Shown here in pieces: positions 1 to 8,523 of a stretch of 64,000 bases of DNA; position 1 is the first letter of the stretch; every line of letters starts with the position of its first letter. Both the position numbers and the translations under genes were made by a program. The DNA lies in contig JAICSX010000007.1 in assembly GCA_025936675.1 (NCBI GenBank), forward strand, positions 8,218 through 72,217. The letters run 5' to 3'. The notes below the pieces were generated by a model. The model worked only from the letters and a program-made list of their open reading frames with translations. It had not been told where the DNA came from and did no database searches. This stretch comes from Sphingomonas sp. (GTDB lineage: Bacteria > Pseudomonadota > Alphaproteobacteria > Sphingomonadales > Sphingomonadaceae).

Positions 1-134
1 AAGTCGACGTTTGCGAGCCAGCCGCGCCGCTTCGGCTGCTCGATCGGCGTCATCGGCTCGCGCCGGATTCGCGACGGTCGAGCCGGCTGGTGAAGCCCGA
101 CCTTCTTGCGGCGGATTTTCGACTCTTTGAGCAC
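1..134 (-). CDS. Truncated hypothetical protein (N-terminal 44 residues)
   Basis: Only the first 44 codons lie in the window; the gene runs off the left edge. It opens with GTG, and an in-frame TAA lies 27 bases upstream with no other usable start between. A weak GGAA lies ahead of the start. The visible protein is very basic, with many Lys and Arg, and no domain can be recognised. Codon use matches the neighbours. The call rests on the open frame alone. Confidence 0.4.
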   Translation of the reverse strand, partial: MLKESKIRRKKVGLHQPARPSRIRREPMTPIEQPKRRGWLANVD

Positions 135-224
135 GATTCCAACTCTACCCGGACGTGGTTACGAGGGAGTTACCTCTCTCGCTCCGCGCTTCCGAACGGC
201 TCAAGTCTCGGCTAGGCGCGTCGA

Positions 225-653
225 ATGGCCGACCTGACCGCGACGATCGAAACGCTGGAGCACCGCTGGATGCGCGCCTGGGTCAGCGGAGATCTCAAAG
301 CCATGAAGGCAATCACCGCCAAGAATTTCATCCTGCTGACCGGGACGAAGCCGCCGGCGATCCTCGACCGTCCGAGCTGGATCGAGGCGGCGGCCAAGCG
401 CTACCACTGCTCGTCCTATCGCTTCGGCGATGTGATGGTGCGCGATCTCGGGGGCGCCGCGCTCTTTTCGGCACCGATGGAGCTCAAGGCAACAATGGAT
501 GGGCGCGACTGGTCGGGCACATTGTTCGTAGCCGACATCTGGCGCAAGGGGCGGGTCCGGCGCGGCTGGAAGCTGGTGCAGCGGATCCTGTCCAGCGTCG
601 ACGAGCGGCCGGAAGTGCCGAAGGCAATCCGTTCGCTGCAGCTCTGGAAGTAG
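225..653 (+). CDS. NTF2-like / DUF4440 (SnoaL-type) protein
   Basis: A 142-residue cytoplasmic protein without signal peptide. The N-terminal helix with the pattern E-x-x-W-x-x-A-W-x-x-x-D and the later F-x-x-L-T-G stretch fit the DUF4440 / SnoaL branch of the NTF2-like cone fold. Family members bind small hydrophobic ligands or act as isomerases, but the substrate here cannot be inferred. Length is normal for a single-domain member. The start is the ATG at 225; the ribosome-binding site is weak. It ends a few bases before a convergent gene. Confidence 0.7.
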   Translation: MADLTATIETLEHRWMRAWVSGDLKAMKAITAKNFILLTGTKPPAILDRPSWIEAAAKRYHCSSYRFGDVMVRDLGGAALFSAPMELKATMDGRDWSGTLFVADIWRKGRVRRGWKLVQRILSSVDERPEVPKAIRSLQLWK

Positions 654-657
654 CTTC

Positions 658-1014
658 TTAGGCGCGTTTGCGGCGGCGAGAGGTTGCGAACAGCTCGGCT
701 TCGTTCTTTCGGCGCACCCGCTCGGTGACCTCCCGGGTCGCGTCCGCCGCTTCGGCGGTGCAGCGGCGGTGGCAGAGGACGAGATTATGGAGGCTCGGCT
801 CGCTTCCCTGCTCGGTCTCGGCGATCGGCTCGATCTTCGGCCCGGAATCATGCCCTTCGGGAAGGTCGAAGCGCATCGGTCGGCGGCAGCGGCGGCAATC
901 GTCGCCGTCACGTCTCCGAAGCTCGGCGAGGCGCTGCTCGTCCTCCTGCTGGCGGCGGAGCTTCCACGGGTTCAAATATCGGACGATCGTGTCACGCGGC
1001 ATGGCGTGCATCAT
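658..1014 (-). CDS. Hypothetical protein with degenerate HNH-like zinc motif
   Basis: A 118-residue, highly charged protein. Residues 40-85 hold Cys40-x2-Cys43, then His55, His76 and Cys81-x3-Cys85, the last within LHNLVLCHRRC. That spacing, with the N-L-V-L-C-x-x-C pattern, resembles the zinc-binding half of HNH nucleases, but the usual D-H catalytic pair is not evident, so activity is doubtful. Two in-frame ATGs (1014 and 1002) are possible and neither has a clear ribosome-binding site. It is convergent with the DUF4440 gene. Function unknown. Confidence 0.55.
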   Translation of the reverse strand: MMHAMPRDTIVRYLNPWKLRRQQEDEQRLAELRRRDGDDCRRCRRPMRFDLPEGHDSGPKIEPIAETEQGSEPSLHNLVLCHRRCTAEAADATREVTERVRRKNEAELFATSRRRKRA

Positions 1015-1046
1015 AGGGCCGAGTGATTACCGTGAGGTTAGCCAAG

Positions 1047-1634
1047 CTAATTGCCGGCCGGTGCTGCAGATGATCCGCTCGCCTTGGCCTTGGCCTTGGC
1101 TTGGGCTTCGGCCTTGGCTTGGGCTGCCTTCGCGGCAGCTGCCGCCTCCTTGGCTTCCCGCTCCTTCTTCGCTTCCTGATAGAGCTGGTATTCGGTCGGG
1201 TGAGGGTCGGTGACGAACATGCTTCCGATTTCCTGCCCGTTGGCGAGGCGCTTCCCCATTTCCGCCGCCGTGAGAGCGGCGCCGAGGAGGTTGACGCCGG
1301 CATATTGGCAGCCCGCCGGTCCGACGGCGCAGTTGGTGCCCTGCTCCATCCGTTGCTGGCGAGACTTTGGCTTGCCGCCGTTCTTCAGCTCTCGTCGAGC
1401 CTCAAGCACGTCGGGATTGAGGCGATAGCCCTGCGGCGGAGGGCCGCAGATGACGATGACGTTTGAGTTCGGGTCCTTGTTGGCCTCGGTGCAGATGCGG
1501 TCTTCGGGCTTGGCCGGCGCGACTGCTGGGGGAGGAGGCGACGACGTTGCTTCAGCTACTGGTCCGTAGCTTGCGGGGCCGCTGCCCGCCGCCTGGGCAA
1601 GCATCACCAACGCGATCGACAAGCCAGTGGGCAT
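1047..1634 (-). CDS. Hypothetical exported protein with Ala/Lys-rich tail
   Basis: A 195-residue protein with a short hydrophobic N-terminus (about residues 5-17) that may act as a signal peptide. A Pro-rich linker and a Cys-containing middle (four Cys at about residues 48-109) follow. Residues 150-190 are a low-complexity tail built from Ala, Lys, Glu and Gln, likely helical. At DNA level the tail is an imperfect short tandem repeat (about 1080-1150). CAGGAG lies nine bases before the ATG, supporting the start. The family is not recognised. Confidence 0.6.
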   Translation of the reverse strand: MPTGLSIALVMLAQAAGSGPASYGPVAEATSSPPPPAVAPAKPEDRICTEANKDPNSNVIVICGPPPQGYRLNPDVLEARRELKNGGKPKSRQQRMEQGTNCAVGPAGCQYAGVNLLGAALTAAEMGKRLANGQEIGSMFVTDPHPTEYQLYQEAKKEREAKEAAAAAKAAQAKAEAQAKAKAKASGSSAAPAGN

Positions 1635-1699
1635 CAGCGCACTCCTGCTCGCGCTGATATTTCCCTCATGTGAATGCGCAAAGCCAATGGGTAAACTTA

Positions 1700-1721
1700 C
1701 CGGAGCAACAATGGGCTCCGG
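1700..1721. promoter_or_regulatory. Inverted repeat between divergent genes
   Basis: A perfect 7-bp inverted repeat (arms 1700-1706 and 1715-1721, CCGGAGC / GCTCCGG, 8-base spacer) sits in the 128-bp region between two divergent exported-protein genes, 42 bases before the start at 1763. It could be an operator or an mRNA hairpin. Nothing more can be said from sequence. Confidence 0.25.
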
Positions 1722-1762
1722 AAGGCGTATAGGCTGTCGTCCGCTTTGAAAGGAGCAGCAAC

Positions 1763-2125
1763 ATGCACCGTCTGTTGCTTTTGGCCGCCGCGGGTGCGGC
1801 CGCTTTGATGATTTCTACCCCAGGCGCCGCTCAGAATTTTGCCGAGAGTGGGTTCAACTCAAGCTACCAGGGCTCCCGCGGCCTTACGATGCAACCGGCG
1901 ACCTCAGCAGGGGTGCGCGTGCACCGCGGCCACGGCGCTGGGTTCGGCGGCTATTACGCCTCGGGCTATAACGATTACGGCGATTATGATGCGAACCGCA
2001 GCTTCGATCCGGAGAAGTGGAATGATTGGTGGCATGACCGCCCGGATCGCGCGTTTCCGCGCTGGATGAGCCGCAACCAGGATTGCGCGCGGCGCTGGTA
2101 CAGCGGCGACGTTCTGACCTGCTGA
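1763..2125 (+). CDS. Hypothetical secreted protein
   Basis: A 120-residue protein with a clear Sec signal peptide: basic residue, hydrophobic stretch over residues 4-18, and Ala-x-Ala type cleavage near residue 23. The mature part is rich in Gly, Tyr, Asp, Asn and Trp and ends with two Cys that could form a disulfide. A strong ribosome-binding site (AAAGGAG) precedes the ATG. Similar Gly/Tyr-rich small exported proteins are common in sphingomonads; no function is known. Two bases separate its stop from the end of the convergent serine hydrolase gene. Confidence 0.6.
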   Translation: MHRLLLLAAAGAAALMISTPGAAQNFAESGFNSSYQGSRGLTMQPATSAGVRVHRGHGAGFGGYYASGYNDYGDYDANRSFDPEKWNDWWHDRPDRAFPRWMSRNQDCARRWYSGDVLTC

Positions 2126-2126
2126 T

Positions 2127-3338
2127 CTATTTCGGAAGCAGCGCGTAGGTTCGCCTGAAGGCGTCGACCTCGGCGGCCGTATAGGCGCTGCCCGGCGCCT
2201 TGGCCGCGTCACCGGGCACGCCGGTGGCAAAATAAGCGACCCCGCGGCCGCGCTTGCGGTCGATCCACAGGCCACTTTTCATTCCGTACGCGTCGCCTGC
2301 ATGGCCGACGAGGCTGGCGCCTCTAGTCCCTAGGTCGTCGGCGCACCCGGGCACGGCGTTGGGCAGCTGGTGCGTGCCGTTCCCGGCGGAGCAGTAGAAT
2401 CCGCCGTCGGTCTGGCCGTTGCTCCCATCGAAGCGCCAGACCTGCTTCAGCAACATGTCCACGGCCGCTGGCGAAAGGATGCGGACGCCGTCGATGGTGC
2501 CGCCGTTCAGAAGCATCCGGCCGATGCGCGCCAGCCCCATTGCCGAGATCCTGAGCCCGCCCTGCGGAGCGAACGACGAACCGTTCTCGCCGACGTGCCA
2601 CAGTGACAAGTCGCAGGCCGTGCCAGCCTTCACGAACACCGGACAATCCGGGCGACGGCCATGCAGATCGTCCTTCAGCGGCTTTCCGGCGGGATCATCG
2701 AGCTCGACTGCCCGAGCCACCGCGGCATCGCTGCACGTCGGCCAGTTGTAGCAGGCGTCGAGCTTCATGGGCGCAAGCACATGGTCTTGCATCCAGCGGT
2801 CGAACCGCTCGCCGGTGACATCTTCGATGATCGAGCCGACGATCGGATAGTTGAGGTTGACGTAGCTGAAGTAATGGTCGTTCGGACCGTGCTGCGTGTC
2901 CCAGTTTTTGGGATCGGCCATGACCTGCTGAAGTGAGCCGCCGAGCGGGATCACATAATCGTCGTCATGCTCGCGTACCGACCCTGTATGCGACAGCAGC
3001 ATCGAGAGATTGATCGCCTGGTTGGGGAAATTCGGATTGCGCAGCCTCCAACCGAGCCAGCGCGAGACGTCGCTGGTGAGGTCGAGCTTGCCGGCATCGA
3101 CCAGCTGCATGACTCCGATCGCCGTTACCATCTTGCTGATCGAAGCGACGCGGACCGGGTCGTCGACCGTCACTTTGCGCCCGGTCTGTGGATCGGCGAC
3201 GCCCTCCGCGAAGGTTCCGATTTCGCCGTTGCGGTCGAAGGCGACGCCGACTTCGGCCTGTCTGATCGGCGGTGGCGACGACATCGTCGTGCAGCCCGCG
3301 ACCATCAAGCACAGCAGCAAAGCAATCGTTCGGATCAC
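2127..3338 (-). CDS. Serine hydrolase, class C beta-lactamase family, lipoprotein
   Basis: A 403-residue member of the beta-lactamase / penicillin-binding-protein-like family, which includes esterases, D-aminopeptidases and class C beta-lactamases. The N-terminus has a hydrophobic stretch ending in V-A-G-C, a lipobox, so it should be an envelope lipoprotein. Catalytic features: S-I-S-K near residue 70 (nucleophile Ser and Lys) and Y-V-N near residue 155. A TTG at 3374 would give a longer N-terminus; I chose the GTG at 3338 because it puts the signal peptide at the very N-terminus. It is divergent from phaC with 56 bp between. The substrate is unknown, and resistance activity should not be assumed. 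Confidence 0.85.
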   Translation of the reverse strand: MIRTIALLLCLMVAGCTTMSSPPPIRQAEVGVAFDRNGEIGTFAEGVADPQTGRKVTVDDPVRVASISKMVTAIGVMQLVDAGKLDLTSDVSRWLGWRLRNPNFPNQAINLSMLLSHTGSVREHDDDYVIPLGGSLQQVMADPKNWDTQHGPNDHYFSYVNLNYPIVGSIIEDVTGERFDRWMQDHVLAPMKLDACYNWPTCSDAAVARAVELDDPAGKPLKDDLHGRRPDCPVFVKAGTACDLSLWHVGENGSSFAPQGGLRISAMGLARIGRMLLNGGTIDGVRILSPAAVDMLLKQVWRFDGSNGQTDGGFYCSAGNGTHQLPNAVPGCADDLGTRGASLVGHAGDAYGMKSGLWIDRKRGRGVAYFATGVPGDAAKAPGSAYTAAEVDAFRRTYALLPK

Positions 3339-3394
3339 TGCAGCACTATCAGCCGAGCTTCGTTTGATTGGCAACTAAGCGTAAAGGCGGCGCC

Positions 3395-5164
3395 ATGACG
3401 AATGAGGCAAAGACGGAAAGCGCGACTCCCACGCTGGAGGATTGGCAGCACTGGACGTTGGTGATGGGCCGCGCCCAGCAGATGCTGATGGAATTCTGGG
3501 CCGAGCAGATGAAGAAGGGGCAGCCGATTCCGGCGTGGTCGCCGTCGGCGTTCGGCTTCGCAGAGGCTCCTTCTTCGACTGACCCGATGGCGCTGATGAG
3601 CGCCGGCGCACAGGCGTGGGCCAAGGGTCTCGAAACCTGGGGCAAGATGCTCGGCGTTACCGCTGCGCCTAGGGCTGACGAAAAGGAACGGAAAGATCGG
3701 CGGTTCGCGGCGCCTGAATGGCGCGAGAACCCAATCTTCGACACGATCCGGAAGACCTATTTGCAGATCTCCGACCAGCTGCTCGGTACGGTCGACGAGA
3801 TCGAAGGCGTGGACGAGGCGACGCGGGAGAAACTGCGCTTCACGACACGGAGCTTCGTCGATGCGATGAGCCCGTCGAACTTCGCGATCACCAATCCGCA
3901 GGTACTGAAGCGAACGCTCGAGACGCGAGGCGAGAACCTGCTGAAGGGCCTCGCCAACATGCTCAAGGACATCGCGGCCGGGCAGCTGACCCAGACCAAA
4001 GCGGGCGTCTTCGAGGTCGGGCGCAATCTCGCGACCACGCCTGGCAAGGTCATCAAGCAGACACCGCTTTACCAGCTGATCCAGTACACGCCGACGACGG
4101 ACGAGGTGCTGAAAATTCCGCTGGTGATCTTCCCGCCGTGGATCAACCGCTTCTACATCCTCGATCTCACCCCTGAGAAAAGCTTCGTCAAATGGTGCGT
4201 GGACCAAGGCATCAGCCTGTTCATGGTGAGCTGGAAGTCGGCGGACGAGAGCATCGCCGACACGACACTCGAAGATTATGTCCTCAAGGGACAGGTCGAC
4301 GCGATCGACACGATCATCGACCTGCTTGGCGTCGAGAGCACGCACGTCATCGGCTATTGCGTCGCCGGAACCACGCTCGCCGCGACCCTTGGCTATCTCC
4401 ACGCCAAAAAGCAGGCACAGAAGGTCAAGTCAGCGACCTTCCTCACCGCGCAAGTGGACTTCACCAATGCGGGCGACCTCAAGCTGTTCACTGGCGATGA
4501 GTCATTGGCGCTGATCGAGCAGCTGACCAGGGACAAGGGCTATCTCGACGGCCGGTACATGGCGGCGACGTTCAACCTGCTACGTGGCCGCGATCTCATC
4601 TGGAGCTATGTCGTCAACAATTACCTGCTCGGCGAGGAGCCGGCGCCGTTCGACCTGCTGCACTGGAATTCGGACACGACGAACCTGCCGGCCGGCTGGC
4701 ACCGCGATTATCTCGAGAGCCTCTACAAGGGGAACAAGCTCGTCCTCGCCGGCGAGATCAAGGTCGCCGGGACGCCGATCGACATCGACCAGGTGAAGAC
4801 GCCGGCCTACATCCAGGCGGGGCGCGAAGACCATATCGCGCCGCCCGAGAGCGTGTGGAAGATCATGGACCATTTCGCTGGGCCTAAGCGCTTCGTCCTC
4901 GCGGGATCGGGCCATATCGCGGGCGTCGTGAACCCGCCGGCGGCTCAGAAATACCAATATTGGACGAGCTCTAAGCACCAAGAGACGCTCGACGCATTTG
5001 TCTCGAGCGCCAAGGAGCACAAGGGAAGCTGGTGGCCCGACTGGCTCGAATGGCTGAAGCAGCAGGATCCTGCGGCGGTAAAGGCCGAAGGTGCGCGCAT
5101 TCCCGGCAAGGGCAAGCTCAACGCGATCGAGGACGCACCGGGTTCCTATGTCAAATCGCGCTGA
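3395..5164 (+). CDS. phaC: Class I poly(3-hydroxyalkanoate) synthase
   Basis: 589 residues, the usual length for class I PhaC, which polymerises (R)-3-hydroxyacyl-CoA into granule polyester. An N-terminal domain (to about 200) precedes the alpha/beta-hydrolase catalytic domain. The lipase-like box G-Y-C-V-A-G carries the nucleophile Cys at about residue 322; Asp479 (in R-E-D-H) and His507 (in G-S-G-H-I-A) complete the triad. The ATG at 3395 has AAAGGCGG in front, better than an upstream in-frame start at 3368. No phaA or phaB is nearby; a phasin gene lies 6 kb downstream. The GNAT gene overlaps its 3' end. Confidence 0.95.
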   Translation: MTNEAKTESATPTLEDWQHWTLVMGRAQQMLMEFWAEQMKKGQPIPAWSPSAFGFAEAPSSTDPMALMSAGAQAWAKGLETWGKMLGVTAAPRADEKERKDRRFAAPEWRENPIFDTIRKTYLQISDQLLGTVDEIEGVDEATREKLRFTTRSFVDAMSPSNFAITNPQVLKRTLETRGENLLKGLANMLKDIAAGQLTQTKAGVFEVGRNLATTPGKVIKQTPLYQLIQYTPTTDEVLKIPLVIFPPWINRFYILDLTPEKSFVKWCVDQGISLFMVSWKSADESIADTTLEDYVLKGQVDAIDTIIDLLGVESTHVIGYCVAGTTLAATLGYLHAKKQAQKVKSATFLTAQVDFTNAGDLKLFTGDESLALIEQLTRDKGYLDGRYMAATFNLLRGRDLIWSYVVNNYLLGEEPAPFDLLHWNSDTTNLPAGWHRDYLESLYKGNKLVLAGEIKVAGTPIDIDQVKTPAYIQAGREDHIAPPESVWKIMDHFAGPKRFVLAGSGHIAGVVNPPAAQKYQYWTSSKHQETLDAFVSSAKEHKGSWWPDWLEWLKQQDPAAVKAEGARIPGKGKLNAIEDAPGSYVKSR

Positions 5165-5588
5165 CAGCCTGACGCTCAGGCTCGCGCGGCCTGAGGAGCA
5201 TGAGGAGCTGGAGGAACTTCAGCGTCGCGCTTCGCTTGAGCTGCCCGAATATCGCGACCAGCTGATCGCCAATCCCGACGCAATCCACCTGCCGCCGGGG
5301 CAGATCGCGAACGGCCAGGTGATCGTCGCTGAATTCGATCGCGAGATTGCCGGGTTCGCGGCAGTGGTCGGCGGAGAGCTCGATGGGTTGTTCGTCGAAC
5401 CGGATTTGTGGGGCGGCGGAATTGGCCGGGCCCTCGTCGACGCTGCGACCCACCAGGCGCGCACGCGTGGGCTGGCATTGAAGGTTATCGCCAATCCACG
5501 AGCGCGGCGCTTCTACGAGCATTGCGGCTTCCGCGTCGAAGGCGAGGTGCAGACGCGGTTTGGTCCGGGGCTAAGAATGACGAAATAG
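5148..5588 (+). CDS. GNAT family N-acetyltransferase
   Basis: A 146-residue single-domain GNAT protein. The acetyl-CoA binding signature is visible as an L-F-V-E-P strand followed by W-G-G-G-I-G-R-A-L (about residues 89-102), and a later R-R-F-Y-E-x-x-G-F-R motif is typical of the C-terminal part. The start at 5148 lies inside the last codons of phaC (17-bp overlap), suggesting translation after phaC. The substrate is unknown; a role linked to PHA cannot be claimed from position alone. Confidence 0.8.
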   Translation: MSNRADSLTLRLARPEEHEELEELQRRASLELPEYRDQLIANPDAIHLPPGQIANGQVIVAEFDREIAGFAAVVGGELDGLFVEPDLWGGGIGRALVDAATHQARTRGLALKVIANPRARRFYEHCGFRVEGEVQTRFGPGLRMTK

Positions 5589-5597
5589 GCGAGAAGC

Positions 5598-6194
5598 CTA
5601 GCAGTTTTCGTATTTCCAGTGCCGGCGCTTGCCTTCGCTCAGCCATTGAATGGCGTCGGCAATCCGTTTTTGACGGGTCGCATCCTGCTTCGCTTCGGCG
5701 ATCCACTCGAGATATTCGCGCTGCGCACTCGGTGAGAAGCCGTCGAGGGCGGCCTTGGCTTTCGGCGTTTTGCTGAGCGCGGCGGCGAAGTCCGGGTGAA
5801 GTTCGGGTGCCGGCTTCGGCGCGTGCTTCGGCTTGCGCGGCAGCGGAGCGGTCTTGGCGAGCGCCGCGGCCTCGCGGATGAGCTTGTCGAGCTCGCTGTC
5901 GGGCGGCAGGTCGGCGACCGACGTGAGCCGCCCGAACTGTCCCATTGCGCCCGCCTTTGGCTGCCCGTCCCCGATTTCCTGCCCGCGCCAGAAATTGAGC
6001 GCTGCATGGGCTTTGAACGAGGATGTGATGACGACGATTTTCCCGCCGACCAGGTAAGCGGGCATGCTCCACTTCATCGCCTCTTCGACCTCGGGGATGG
6101 CGGCGTGCACGCGCTCTCGCGCCTTCTCGAGGATAGGGCGAGCAAAGGGCTGCGCCTTCGCGATGTACGCGTCGATTTTGGGCTCGCGGCTCAA
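5598..6194 (-). CDS. YdeI / OmpD-associated family protein (DUF1801-type fold)
   Basis: 198 residues. The N-terminal half (R-P-I-L-E-K-x-R-x-x-V-H, then M-K-W-S-M-P-A-Y) matches the DUF1801 fold. The C-terminal half (S-x-S-x-x-R-x-x-x-L-x-W-I-x-x-A-K-x-x-x-T-R-x-x-R-I) is the YdeI/OmpD-associated region. The biochemical role is unknown. I chose a TTG start at 6194: it has GGAGGAGG just upstream and forms a TTGA overlap with the stop of the preceding small membrane gene, so the two are probably translationally coupled. Longer frames to 6368 would run through that gene. Confidence 0.8.
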   Translation of the reverse strand: MSREPKIDAYIAKAQPFARPILEKARERVHAAIPEVEEAMKWSMPAYLVGGKIVVITSSFKAHAALNFWRGQEIGDGQPKAGAMGQFGRLTSVADLPPDSELDKLIREAAALAKTAPLPRKPKHAPKPAPELHPDFAAALSKTPKAKAALDGFSPSAQREYLEWIAEAKQDATRQKRIADAIQWLSEGKRRHWKYENC

Positions 6195-6412
6195 AAGATT
6201 CCTCCTCCAAGCATTAGTCGAAAGATCGCGACCACGATCACGAACAGGTTGAGGTTCCGTCCCGCTGTTCCGCGTGAAATCACCCCTACACCGGCGCCGA
6301 GGATTGCAAGCGGGATGATCAGCCAGTTGAGCCAGCCGAGCAGTGGAATGAAAGCGACCAGCGCGCAAAGCAGTGCGACAAAGCCGATGACCAGCGAAGC
6401 GAGGTTGAACAT
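6191..6412 (-). CDS. Small hydrophobic membrane protein
   Basis: 73 residues, almost entirely hydrophobic, with two or three predicted membrane segments (about 5-22, 25-48 and 55-70) and no recognised family. Its stop overlaps the TTG start of the YdeI-like gene, and the GGAGGAGG serving that gene lies in its last codons. It follows rarD closely on the same strand, so rarD, this gene and the YdeI-like gene may form one transcript. Confidence 0.65.
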   Translation of the reverse strand: MFNLASLVIGFVALLCALVAFIPLLGWLNWLIIPLAILGAGVGVISRGTAGRNLNLFVIVVAIFRLMLGGGIF

Positions 6413-6427
6413 GCTACGGCTGTATCA

Positions 6428-7336
6428 TCATTCGGGCGCCTGCGGCAGCCGCGGCGCCTTCAGCAGCGCGGTGACGTAGAGGACCAATGCGATCCAGATA
6501 GCCGGGAAAGCGATCGCGTGGGCCAAAGTCACTCGCTCGCCGTAGAGCACGGCGATCAGGAACTGCAGCGTCGGCGCGATGAACTGGAGCATGCCGAGCG
6601 TCGAATATTGCAGGCGTTTGGCGGCAGCGGTGAACAAGAGCAGCGGCGTCGTCGACACCACGCCCGCGAGCAGTAGCAGGGTCGTCAGCATCTCGGTCGT
6701 GCCCATGATCGCCGCGCCTTGGGAGTGGCGCCACGCGAACCAAAAGATAGCTAGTGGAAAGAGGATCAGAGTCTCGATCGCAAGGCCGGTGACTGCATCC
6801 GCGGCGACGATCTTTCGAAGCAGGCCATAGAGGGCGAAGGTCACGCACAAGGCGAGACTCAGCCACAACAAGCTGAGCGCTCCCGCTGCAAGGACCGAAA
6901 TGCCGGCCACGGCGATCGCGACGGCGGTCCATTGCAGCCGATTGAGCTTCTCATGGAGCACGAAGCGGCCGAGCAGCACGTTGGCCAACGGATTGAGATA
7001 ATAGCCGAAGCTCGCGGCCAGGATGTGGCCGCTGGTGACGGCGTGCACGTAAAGGAGCCAGTTCGCGCCGATCAGGGCCGCGGTCGCGGTCAACATGGCG
7101 ACTGTGCGCCGGGACCTGATCGCTTGCTGCACCTTCGGCCACCCGCGCGAAAGCAGGATGAGAACGGCCAGGAACGGGATCGACCAGATCACCCGGTGCG
7201 CGACGATGTCCGTGGCCGGAAGCACTTCGATGATCTTGAAGTAGACGGGAAGGACGCCCCACAGCGCGTATGCGCCAAGGCCGAGCGCGAAGCCGGTGCG
7301 AGGATGCTGGGCGCTGGGGGTGCTCTCGCCGTTCAT
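6428..7336 (-). CDS. rarD: EamA-family transporter RarD
   Basis: 302 residues with about ten membrane helices, arranged as two EamA-type repeats. The opening (G-A-Y-x-L-W-G-V-L-P-V-Y-F-K), the H-R-V-I-W-S segment and the W-L-L-Y-V-H-A-V segment are characteristic of RarD, an inner-membrane permease whose substrate is unclear (E. coli RarD is linked to chloramphenicol sensitivity). Length matches the family. A short AGGCGG precedes the ATG. It is the first gene of a probable three-gene minus-strand unit. Confidence 0.9.
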   Translation of the reverse strand: MNGESTPSAQHPRTGFALGLGAYALWGVLPVYFKIIEVLPATDIVAHRVIWSIPFLAVLILLSRGWPKVQQAIRSRRTVAMLTATAALIGANWLLYVHAVTSGHILAASFGYYLNPLANVLLGRFVLHEKLNRLQWTAVAIAVAGISVLAAGALSLLWLSLALCVTFALYGLLRKIVAADAVTGLAIETLILFPLAIFWFAWRHSQGAAIMGTTEMLTTLLLLAGVVSTTPLLLFTAAAKRLQYSTLGMLQFIAPTLQFLIAVLYGERVTLAHAIAFPAIWIALVLYVTALLKAPRLPQAPE

Positions 7337-7461
7337 CTGGCGTGCCGCCTAGCCGCGGTAAGCGCTGCAATAAAGAAGTTGGTGAGTGGCGCGTTGGTTG
7401 AAACCCGGTAAGGCGACTGTCAGTTAGGCTGATAGTCGAGCCGAGGGCCCTTCCTTACGTG

Positions 7462-8139
7462 ATGAAATCAGCCATTCCGATTTTCCTTGGCTTCGCTGCC
7501 GTTGCAGGGCTGCAGGGCTGTGCGACCAAGCCGACGCTGCCGCCTGGCGTGCATCCAAGCGTCGAGGTGGGACCGCCGCCAAAATCGGCCGCCTGGCGTG
7601 CTCTTGCCACGACTGCCGACCGCGACCGTCTCGACCGGCTTGGGCTCGCCTGGTCCGAAGCCCTTGCTGACGCGAACAAGACCAATGCCTCCGACGTTCG
7701 CAAGGAAGGCAAGCTACTGTTGCCGCGCTCCGCCCTACCACGCCCCGATCCGACTCCCGGAAGCTACAATTGCCGGTTGATCACGCTTGGAAAGGCGACG
7801 CCGAAGGGCAAGCCGTTCGAGACATTCAAGCCGTTCTTCTGCTATGTCGAGGTCGAGGATAATCTTCTCACCATCGTCAAGCAGACGGGCAGTCAGCGCC
7901 CGGCGGGGCGGCTGTGGGAGGATGACGATCCGACGCGGCTCATCTTCCTCGGCAGCCTTGCACTCGGCGACGAGACGGCGCCGCTCGCTTATGGCGACGA
8001 TCCTAAGCGCAACATGGCCGGCGTCCTCGAGCGCATTGCCCCGTTCCGCTGGCGACTGGTCATCCCGTGGCCGCAGAGCGATTCCAAGCTCGACGTATTC
8101 GAACTCACGCCGGTTGATTTCACCCAGCAACCGCAATGA
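7462..8139 (+). CDS. DUF4893 lipoprotein
   Basis: 225 residues with a signal peptide ending L-Q-G-C (Cys20), a lipobox, so probably a lipid-anchored envelope protein. The middle and C-terminal parts (W-R-x-L-A-T-x-x-D-R-D-R-L; P-x-P-G-S-Y-N-C-R; F-F-C-Y-V-E) fit the DUF4893 family found in sphingomonads; its function is unknown. The ATG at 7462 was preferred to the GTG immediately before it. The stop overlaps the next start by ATGA, and the run of plus-strand genes to 10507 looks like one operon. Confidence 0.75.
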   Translation: MKSAIPIFLGFAAVAGLQGCATKPTLPPGVHPSVEVGPPPKSAAWRALATTADRDRLDRLGLAWSEALADANKTNASDVRKEGKLLLPRSALPRPDPTPGSYNCRLITLGKATPKGKPFETFKPFFCYVEVEDNLLTIVKQTGSQRPAGRLWEDDDPTRLIFLGSLALGDETAPLAYGDDPKRNMAGVLERIAPFRWRLVIPWPQSDSKLDVFELTPVDFTQQPQ

Positions 8140-8504
8140 GCGAAGCTGGGCTGCTGGCGGACCCCGCCGAAGTCCGCGCGATTCTCGTCGCCTCGGCGCA
8201 GGCCGGGCAGGCGATCAGCTATGCCGAGGTGCTCGAGCTCCTCGGACATCACTTCAGCCGGCCGAAGATGCGGCAGCTGTGCAAGGTGCTCAGCTTCGTC
8301 GATGACGACGCTGAGGCCCGCGGCGAACCAGAGCTTGCGGTGCTGGTCGTGCGTCAGTCCGACGGGCTGCCGGGGCAGGGCTGGTGGATCGGTGGAGCGA
8401 AAAAGCACGGTTACACCGGACTGTGGGAAGGGCCCAAGGCCGCGAAGCTGATCAGTAAGGTCCAGCGGCAGGCCTTTGAGTTTTGGACGGGACGCGAGGC
8501 GTAG
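8136..8504 (+). CDS. Hypothetical small protein, possibly winged-helix-like
   Basis: 122 residues, cytoplasmic, family not recognised with certainty. Residues 25-60 (I-S-Y-A-E-V-L-x-L-L-G, then a basic helix) and the G-x-P-G-x-G-W-W segment resemble the winged-helix part of alkyltransferase-like proteins, but no P-C-H-R active site is present, so DNA-repair activity should not be assigned. Start ATG overlaps the preceding stop by ATGA. Its position between a lipoprotein and a pseudouridine synthase gives no functional hint. Confidence 0.6.
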   Translation: MSEAGLLADPAEVRAILVASAQAGQAISYAEVLELLGHHFSRPKMRQLCKVLSFVDDDAEARGEPELAVLVVRQSDGLPGQGWWIGGAKKHGYTGLWEGPKAAKLISKVQRQAFEFWTGREA

Positions 8505-8523
8505 CATTCGCTAATCGCCCGCC

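Noticed and set aside
1080..1150. Short tandem repeats, considered as a CRISPR or VNTR array
   Set aside because: They code the Ala/Lys-rich tail of the protein at 1047-1634; units are short and imperfect, without spacers.
2127..3338. Serine hydrolase considered as an AmpC beta-lactamase
   Set aside because: It is a lipoprotein of the broad family with no context for resistance; family membership does not show beta-lactam hydrolysis.
3335..4402. Long minus-strand open frame (355 codons) opposite phaC
   Set aside because: It is antisense to the well-supported PHA synthase and is rich in Arg and His, as expected from the complement of GC-rich coding sequence. No motif or ribosome-binding site.
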